The notes under the pieces are model-generated. The model saw only the letters and a program-made list of their open reading frames with translations. It did no database searches and was not told the origin of the DNA. A stretch of 64,000 nucleotides of DNA. Origin: Planctomycetota bacterium. GTDB taxonomy: Bacteria; Planctomycetota; Phycisphaerae; SM23-33. The stretch's first letter is position 1. Each line of letters opens with the position of its first letter. Made by a program: the position numbers and the translations under genes. The stretch is from assembly GCA_029553505.1 (NCBI GenBank), contig JAKPKY010000065.1:19016-83015 (forward strand). Direction: 5' to 3'. This document shows positions 59,564 to 64,000 of the stretch, one piece after another.

Positions 59564-60427
59564 ATGATCCATACCTATTTCAATACGCCGGTATTGTCTG
59601 GTCGCCGTCGAAAAACACTCCATCAGTTGCTTGGAAAAGGATTCACCCTGATTGAACTCCTGGTGGTGATTGCGATTATCTCGCTGCTGGTTGGCATATT
59701 GACGCCATCGCTTCAGAGGGCAAAGGACATTGCTCGAGACGTCTACTGTTCCATCAATTTGCGACAAATTTCCGTCGCCATGAACTTTTACGCCGATGAT
59801 GCCGGCGACTGGTTTCCGCCCCCGCGGTTCGCACCGATGGCCACCGTGTATGGCTCCTGGTGGTTCCATCATGCGAAGATGGATCCCTACCTGCCGGGAA
59901 ATGGCATCGTCGCGGGGCAGCACGGGTCGCAATATGGAGGTTCGGTGCGCAGGCAACTGATCATGTGCCCGCGCTGGAATGGCACCAACTGGTCCGGCGA
60001 CGATTATCCGCAGACTGGAAATTGGGCCTATCCCCTGAACCTGCTGAGCCCCGATCCGATCAATGATCCTATGAACAAGGGCCCGGACGAAACGCTGGCG
60101 ATCATTCGTCGCGCCGATTTCCACACTCCGGGGGTGACGTTCGTGATTTTCGACGGTCGAACGACGCCCCCCGCGATCGGAGGCCCGACACCTTACGTTC
60201 CCAATGTCTGCCGGCAATGGGATTGGTCAGTATCGCAGACACGCTCGGTATACATATTCCGTTATTGGAATTGTGAGCCTGCGGACGGCGGCGTGTATGC
60301 CGGCCCCACGCCATTCCGGCATGCCGGCGATACGACCATGAATGTCGCCCATGTGGATAGCAGCGCCGCGGCCTTGACGTTGGATCAAGTCACCCGGGAA
60401 ACCCTTCAGCCACGTGGACGACCGTGA
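59564..60427 (+). CDS. Prepilin-type (type II secretion pseudopilin-like) protein
   Basis: A 287-residue protein with an N-terminal prepilin signal: basic leader, then GKGFTLIELLVVIAIISLL (cleavage G/F near residue 27, Glu at +5), a long hydrophobic helix and a globular domain with paired cysteines. The end (FRHAGDTTMNVAHVDSSAAAL) resembles the C-terminal H-x9-D-G-type region of planctomycete pseudopilins. AGGAG precedes the ATG at 59564. Such stand-alone pilins are abundant in Planctomycetes; here the gene sits between two glycosidase genes, so it may help to place or export polysaccharide-degrading enzymes. Confidence 0.9.
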   Translation: MIHTYFNTPVLSGRRRKTLHQLLGKGFTLIELLVVIAIISLLVGILTPSLQRAKDIARDVYCSINLRQISVAMNFYADDAGDWFPPPRFAPMATVYGSWWFHHAKMDPYLPGNGIVAGQHGSQYGGSVRRQLIMCPRWNGTNWSGDDYPQTGNWAYPLNLLSPDPINDPMNKGPDETLAIIRRADFHTPGVTFVIFDGRTTPPAIGGPTPYVPNVCRQWDWSVSQTRSVYIFRYWNCEPADGGVYAGPTPFRHAGDTTMNVAHVDSSAAALTLDQVTRETLQPRGRP

Positions 60428-60555
60428 GGACGGCAAGAAGCATCTGACCACTCAAACGCAAGACGCTGAATACGACAGAATCTCCCAATGGAACCGTATA
60501 TCCCCAGAAAGATGTAACTGATTTGCGGCCCATGCGGCCGAGAGGTGTTCCTTCC

Positions 60556-61812
60556 ATGACGAATCCCGTTTCCCTCTCCCCGACTTCCGATGCGTGCGCC
60601 CGGCGCCTGCAATGGTTCCATGAGGCCCGATGGGGAATGTTCATTCACTGGGGGGCCTATTCTGTCGCCGGGCGGGGCGAATGGGTGATGAATCGCGAGC
60701 GAATTCCCCTGGACGAATACACGCGCCTTTACGTTGAGAATTTCCATGCCGAGAATTTCGACCCGGACGCCTGGGTGCGTTTGGCGCGTGACGCGGGCAT
60801 GGGATATATGGTCCTGACCGCGCGGCATCATGATGGCTTCGCCCTGTGGGACACGGCCACACGCGAGTTTAACAGCGTTCGTCACGGTCCCCGGCGCGAT
60901 CTGGTGGCCGCCTATGTGGACGCGGTGCGTCGCGGCGGTCTGAAGGTCGGGCTGTATTATTCGGTGGCGGATTGGACTCATCCGGATTACCCCGATGCTT
61001 TTGCCCGCGACTGGCCTCAAGGTTGGCAGAGCGAGGCCGCCCGCCAACGCTTTGTCGCCTATTATCGCGCACAGCTTACGGAACTGATGACGCACTACGG
61101 CCCGATCGACCTGTTGTGGTATGACGGGTGCATTCCCGGACCGCTGGACGGAGCGGAGACGAATGCCATCATCCGGAGTCTCCAGCCGGATATTCTCATT
61201 AACAGTCGCAACGGCCCGCAGAAGGAGGATTTCGTCAATTGCGAGCAAGCCATCCGTCCTCCCAAGGAACCCATCGCATGGGAAGCCTGCATGACGCTGA
61301 ACAGCACCTGGGGCTATCATGCGGGCGATTCGGCGTGGAAATCCCCGAGAGCGGTGGTCCAACTTCTGACCGAAACCGCTCGGCATGGTGGAAATCTTCT
61401 CCTGAACGTCGGCCCCTATGGCGATGGGAGCATTCCCGAACCCTCGGTGCGAATTCTCCGCGAGGTGGGCGCATGGCTGCGACAGTATGGCGAATTCCTG
61501 CCCAACAGCGAGCGTTCGCCATTCTCCTGGACCAAATTCGGAAATGTGACCGTACGCGACCGGACGGTATATCTGCACATCCTGCAACATGTCGGCACGT
61601 CCCTGTGTTATTCGGAAATTGCCAATCCCGTTCGGGCGGTGCGCCTCGTCGAAAACAACCATCCGTTGCCGTTCCGACAGGAGGGTTCGCGTCTGTTTAT
61701 CGAGAATCTGCCACAGCCGTTACCGAATCCTATCGGCATCAGTGTCGCGGTCGAGGTGGAAGGAACCCCGGCGGCAATCACTCCCCAAACAACTTTCTGG
61801 GTTCCCGGCTGA
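60556..61812 (+). CDS. Alpha-L-fucosidase (GH29)
   Basis: A 418-residue cytoplasmic or leaderless enzyme hydrolysing alpha-L-fucosides. RRLQWFHEARWGMFIHWGAYSV near residue 15, YMVLTARHHDGFALWD near 83, GLYYSVADWTHPDY near 136 and the nucleophile region IDLLWYDGCIPG near 187 are GH29 hallmarks; GGNLLLNVGPYGDG near 275 is also conserved. There is no signal peptide, so the substrate would be imported. ATG 60556 preceded by AGAGG; ATG 60532 is possible. Presence of a fucosidase suggests a fucose-containing substrate such as fucoidan or algal/host glycan. Confidence 0.92.
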   Translation: MTNPVSLSPTSDACARRLQWFHEARWGMFIHWGAYSVAGRGEWVMNRERIPLDEYTRLYVENFHAENFDPDAWVRLARDAGMGYMVLTARHHDGFALWDTATREFNSVRHGPRRDLVAAYVDAVRRGGLKVGLYYSVADWTHPDYPDAFARDWPQGWQSEAARQRFVAYYRAQLTELMTHYGPIDLLWYDGCIPGPLDGAETNAIIRSLQPDILINSRNGPQKEDFVNCEQAIRPPKEPIAWEACMTLNSTWGYHAGDSAWKSPRAVVQLLTETARHGGNLLLNVGPYGDGSIPEPSVRILREVGAWLRQYGEFLPNSERSPFSWTKFGNVTVRDRTVYLHILQHVGTSLCYSEIANPVRAVRLVENNHPLPFRQEGSRLFIENLPQPLPNPIGISVAVEVEGTPAAITPQTTFWVPG

Positions 61813-62262
61813 GGTGATCCGCCCCCCGTTTCTCGTTCTTTTCGTGACGCGGTTCGCGCAGGCCGACGGGTTGCGGGGAAACGGTGCCCCGGGGGGCCAA
61901 CACCACGCCAATCGGTGCCTCGAGCGCATTGCAGTAGGATTTGGCGCTAGGCACAAGAAGTGGTCAGGCTTTCATGTCGGAAGGAGAAGGGACCTTCGTT
62001 TCTTGCTTAAAGCAGACGTGTTCCTGCGAAACGGAAAGGGGAGTTGCCCAATTCAAGCCGCACCCGACAGAGATGATTTCGTAGCCTGGAACCCAATATC
62101 CAGTCCCACAGAACTGCGCGGATCAGGAGAAAAGAAACCTCGCCACGGAGAAACACGCCGGATCCCCGATAGCGGTCCGCCGCTCTCCAGCGTTTCCCAG
62201 GATTTCTGCCTCGAAAAGCCGTCAGCCTCCCCCGAACGTCTGCTTCCGGAAGCTGTGAGTTT
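61813..62262. other. Gene-free stretch between the island and the hydrogenase-like operon
   Basis: About 450 bp between convergent genes with no coding capacity I can support; open frames across it give low-complexity products. I searched by eye for a copy of the tRNA 3' end (CCTACAGGGCCCA) as a possible right attachment site and found none. No short-period repeat is present. Confidence 0.5.
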
Positions 62263-63039
62263 CTATTCGGCCGAGTCGCGATCGACCCGCCCCAGCAAAG
62301 TCAGCAATCCGTCCAGGATCGTCAGGGGATGCGGCGGACATCCGGGAACGAAAAGGTCTACGGGCACGATTCCGGCCGCACCGTTATGCTGCTCCGGATG
62401 GTCGATATACGGTCCGCCGGAGATGGAACAAGCGCCCACGGCGATGACGATTTTCGGCGCGGGCACGGCATGGTAGGTCTTGAGAAGCGCCTCGTGCATG
62501 TTTTGCGTCACGGGCCCGGTGATGAGCAGGCCGTCGGCATGGCGGGGGGAGGCGACGAACTGGATCCCGAACCGTCCCATGTCCCAAGCCAGCGTGCCCA
62601 GCACGTTGCAGTCGGCCTCGCAGGCGTTGCATCCGCCCGCCGACACTTGGCGTAGCTTCAAGGATCGCCGGAAGAGCCCAGCCGCCAAGTCGTTCCGCGC
62701 CGCGGCGCATTCCGGCGAACCGGCGTGTACCCGCAGGTCTTCGCGGCGAGCGGCGGACAGGCGATACTCCCGTCCGAAGCGGATCGCTTTTCGCGGACAG
62801 GCTTGTTCACAGGCTCGGCAGAAGAGGCATCGCCCGGTGTCGATTTCGGGTCCATCGGCCTGGCGGGTGATGGCCTTCGTGGGGCAGACGGCGACGCATC
62901 CGGCGCAGTCGCTGGCGCAACGCGACGGCGCCACGACGGGGCGCCCCGCGAACCGCGGAGGAAGCTCCGGCGCCGGGCCGGACGGATACGCCAGGGTCCG
63001 ATGCTTTTGCCTCGCTCTCGTTTTCACAATGGCGAACAT
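62263..63039 (-). CDS. Fused 2[4Fe-4S] ferredoxin / NuoB-HycG-like small subunit
   Basis: A 258-residue protein. N-terminal ferredoxin half: CASDCAGCVAVCP (residues 43-55; the first Cys spacing is unusual, C-x3-C-x2-C) and CLFCRACEQACP (near 70), two [4Fe-4S] sites. C-terminal half: NiFe-hydrogenase/complex I small-subunit fold with GGCNACEADC near 133, AVGACSISGGPY near 200 and VPGCPPHPLTILDGLL near 235, enough for the proximal cluster. In other organisms these two parts are separate (HycF and HycG or NuoI and NuoB). It lies 19 bp downstream of the large-subunit gene, in one operon. Confidence 0.85.
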   Translation of the reverse strand: MFAIVKTRARQKHRTLAYPSGPAPELPPRFAGRPVVAPSRCASDCAGCVAVCPTKAITRQADGPEIDTGRCLFCRACEQACPRKAIRFGREYRLSAARREDLRVHAGSPECAAARNDLAAGLFRRSLKLRQVSAGGCNACEADCNVLGTLAWDMGRFGIQFVASPRHADGLLITGPVTQNMHEALLKTYHAVPAPKIVIAVGACSISGGPYIDHPEQHNGAAGIVPVDLFVPGCPPHPLTILDGLLTLLGRVDRDSAE

Positions 63040-63058
63040 GGTAGGGCTCCCGGCCCGA

Positions 63059-64000
63059 TCAGAGATCGTGGCCGCAATACGACAGGTTGAAACTCTTGTT
63101 GCAGAGCGGGAAGTCGGAGATCTGCTGTTCCCGCAAGGCGCAGGCCAGCCCGAACCAGTTGCGGAAGGAAGGATCGACGATCTTGTAGAAGGCGAACCGT
63201 CCGTTCTCGTCGGTGGCGGCGAGGTGGCAGATTTCGCCGCGCCAGCCTTCCGCCAGCGTCACGACCAGCAGTCCGGGCCTGAGGGGCTTGGGGATTTCCC
63301 GCGTCGCGCCGCCCGGCAGGGCCTGCAGTTGCTCGCGGAGGAACTTCAGCGATTGCCGCACCTCCATCCATCGCACGTAGGCGCGGGCGAAACAGTCTCC
63401 GGTCGTCCAGGTGCAGACGGGCATCTGGGCGAAGCGGTACAGGCCGTAAGGGAACTCCTGCCGCACGTCGCAGGTCAGCCCGGAGGCGCGGGCAGCGGGG
63501 CCCGTCAGCCCGATTTCGCGGGCAAGGGATTTCGCGACGGAGCCCGTGTTCTCGAACCGCGCGAGGACCGAAGGGGTGTTGAACATCAGTTCCACCGCGC
63601 CCGTCGCGTCGCGATCGAACTCGTCCAGCCCGGCGAGCAGTTTTCCGGCAAGCCCGTCGTCCACGTCCCAGGCCACGCCGCCGGGCGCGGCCAGGCCGCG
63701 GCCGAATCGGTTCCCGCAGAGCGCCGCCGTCAGGTTCAGAACGTCGCCGCGCAGGCGACCGCAATAACTCAGGGTCGGAAGGAATCCGACATCGCCCGCC
63801 ATCGCGCCCAGGTCACCTGCGTGATTGGCGATTCGCTCCAGTTCGGCGGCCACCGCGCGAATCCCCTCGGCCCGCGCCGGAACGCGCGTGTCCGACAGCG
63901 CCTCGACGGACCGGCAGTAGACGGAGGCGTGCCCGACGGTCGTGTCGCCCGCGAGGGTCTCCATGTAGTGGATCGTCCTGGCCGTGGGGCCGCCGACGAG
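63059..64000 (-). CDS. NuoD/HycE-like large subunit, 5' end outside window
   Basis: The C-terminal ~313 residues of a large subunit of the NiFe-hydrogenase/complex I 49-kDa family. Seen: ELERIANHAGDLGAM near the window edge (family R-x-x-N-H), GLTGPAARASGLTCDVRQEFPYGLY, and AEGWRGEICHLAATDENGRFAFYKIVDPSFRNW, typical for group 4 relatives. The C-terminal end, CNKSFNLSYCGHDL, does not have the D-P-C-x-x-C motif that ligates NiFe in hydrogenases, so the protein is probably not a hydrogenase but a proton-pump-like paralogue. The true start and N-terminal cysteines lie outside the window. First visible gene of the operon. Confidence 0.85.
   Translation of the reverse strand, partial: LVGGPTARTIHYMETLAGDTTVGHASVYCRSVEALSDTRVPARAEGIRAVAAELERIANHAGDLGAMAGDVGFLPTLSYCGRLRGDVLNLTAALCGNRFGRGLAAPGGVAWDVDDGLAGKLLAGLDEFDRDATGAVELMFNTPSVLARFENTGSVAKSLAREIGLTGPAARASGLTCDVRQEFPYGLYRFAQMPVCTWTTGDCFARAYVRWMEVRQSLKFLREQLQALPGGATREIPKPLRPGLLVVTLAEGWRGEICHLAATDENGRFAFYKIVDPSFRNWFGLACALREQQISDFPLCNKSFNLSYCGHDL

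Noticed and set aside
61589..62476. A 295-codon + strand frame between GH29 and the ferredoxin-fusion gene
   Set aside because: It starts inside GH29 in another frame and ends antisense to the ferredoxin-fusion gene; no conserved motif in the free part.

Overview
The window is a piece of a GC-rich bacterial chromosome that looks planctomycetal, most likely Phycisphaerae-like. The grounds are: a peptidoglycan (dcw-type) cluster without ftsA/ftsZ after the ftsQ-like gene; many intracellular or exported polysaccharide-degrading enzymes (GH16, GH29, GH30, GH31, GH51, DUF1080); a LamG/PEP-CTERM protein; a stand-alone prepilin-like protein; and a very large exported TPR/secretin-N-like protein. This assignment is inference from gene content; no 16S gene is present.

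Layout. 1-9.4 kb (+): murF(partial)-mraY-ftsW-murG-murC-murB-ddl-ftsQ-like plus a membrane protein; murD is missing between mraY and ftsW. 9.5-11.9 kb (-): membrane protein, winged-helix regulator and CreD-like protein behind a palindromic operator. 12.3-15.8 kb (+): GH16 and GH31. 16.1-17.5 kb (+): HTH protein, DUF6485, IclR. 17.5-20.9 kb (-): ruvC-ruvA-ruvB, interrupted twice by small foreign-looking genes (GxxExxY protein; four-helix-bundle/IVP protein). 21-23 kb (-): ispF-cysS. 23.5-24.3 kb (+): B12-domain protein. 24.5-29.7 kb: GH51, Rho_N-like protein, AraC regulator divergent from Gfo/Idh dehydrogenase and DUF1080. 30.2-33.7 kb (+): deoC and three accessory genes of lower GC. 34.2-39.9 kb (-): etfB-[IVP]-etfA-small membrane protein-GH30-GlcD-like oxidase. 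40-41.7 kb (+): polyol dehydrogenase, azoreductase. 41.9-48.7 kb (-): two exported proteins sharing a module. 48.9-51.1 kb (+): CPBP protein, UroD-family protein, tRNA-Met(CAT). 51.2-61.8 kb: a LacI-centred carbohydrate island. 62.3-64 kb (-): ferredoxin/NuoB-like fusion and an NiFe-hydrogenase/NuoD-like large subunit running off the end.

The most unusual feature is a set of degenerate short-period repeats (7-nt or 9-nt periods) in the intergenic spaces. They usually form inverted arms, they begin 0-4 nt from the stop codon of the upstream gene in at least eleven places, and three of them carry a small gene (two IVP/four-helix-bundle proteins, one GxxExxY protein) between inverted arms inside otherwise normal operons (ruvCAB twice, etfBA once). 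The unit sequence differs between elements while the architecture is the same. Four solo copies share a conserved central core. I see no transposase, reverse transcriptase or integrase near any of them. A separate 133-bp MITE-like element with 17-bp terminal inverted repeats and a 9-bp target duplication lies at 35.7 kb.
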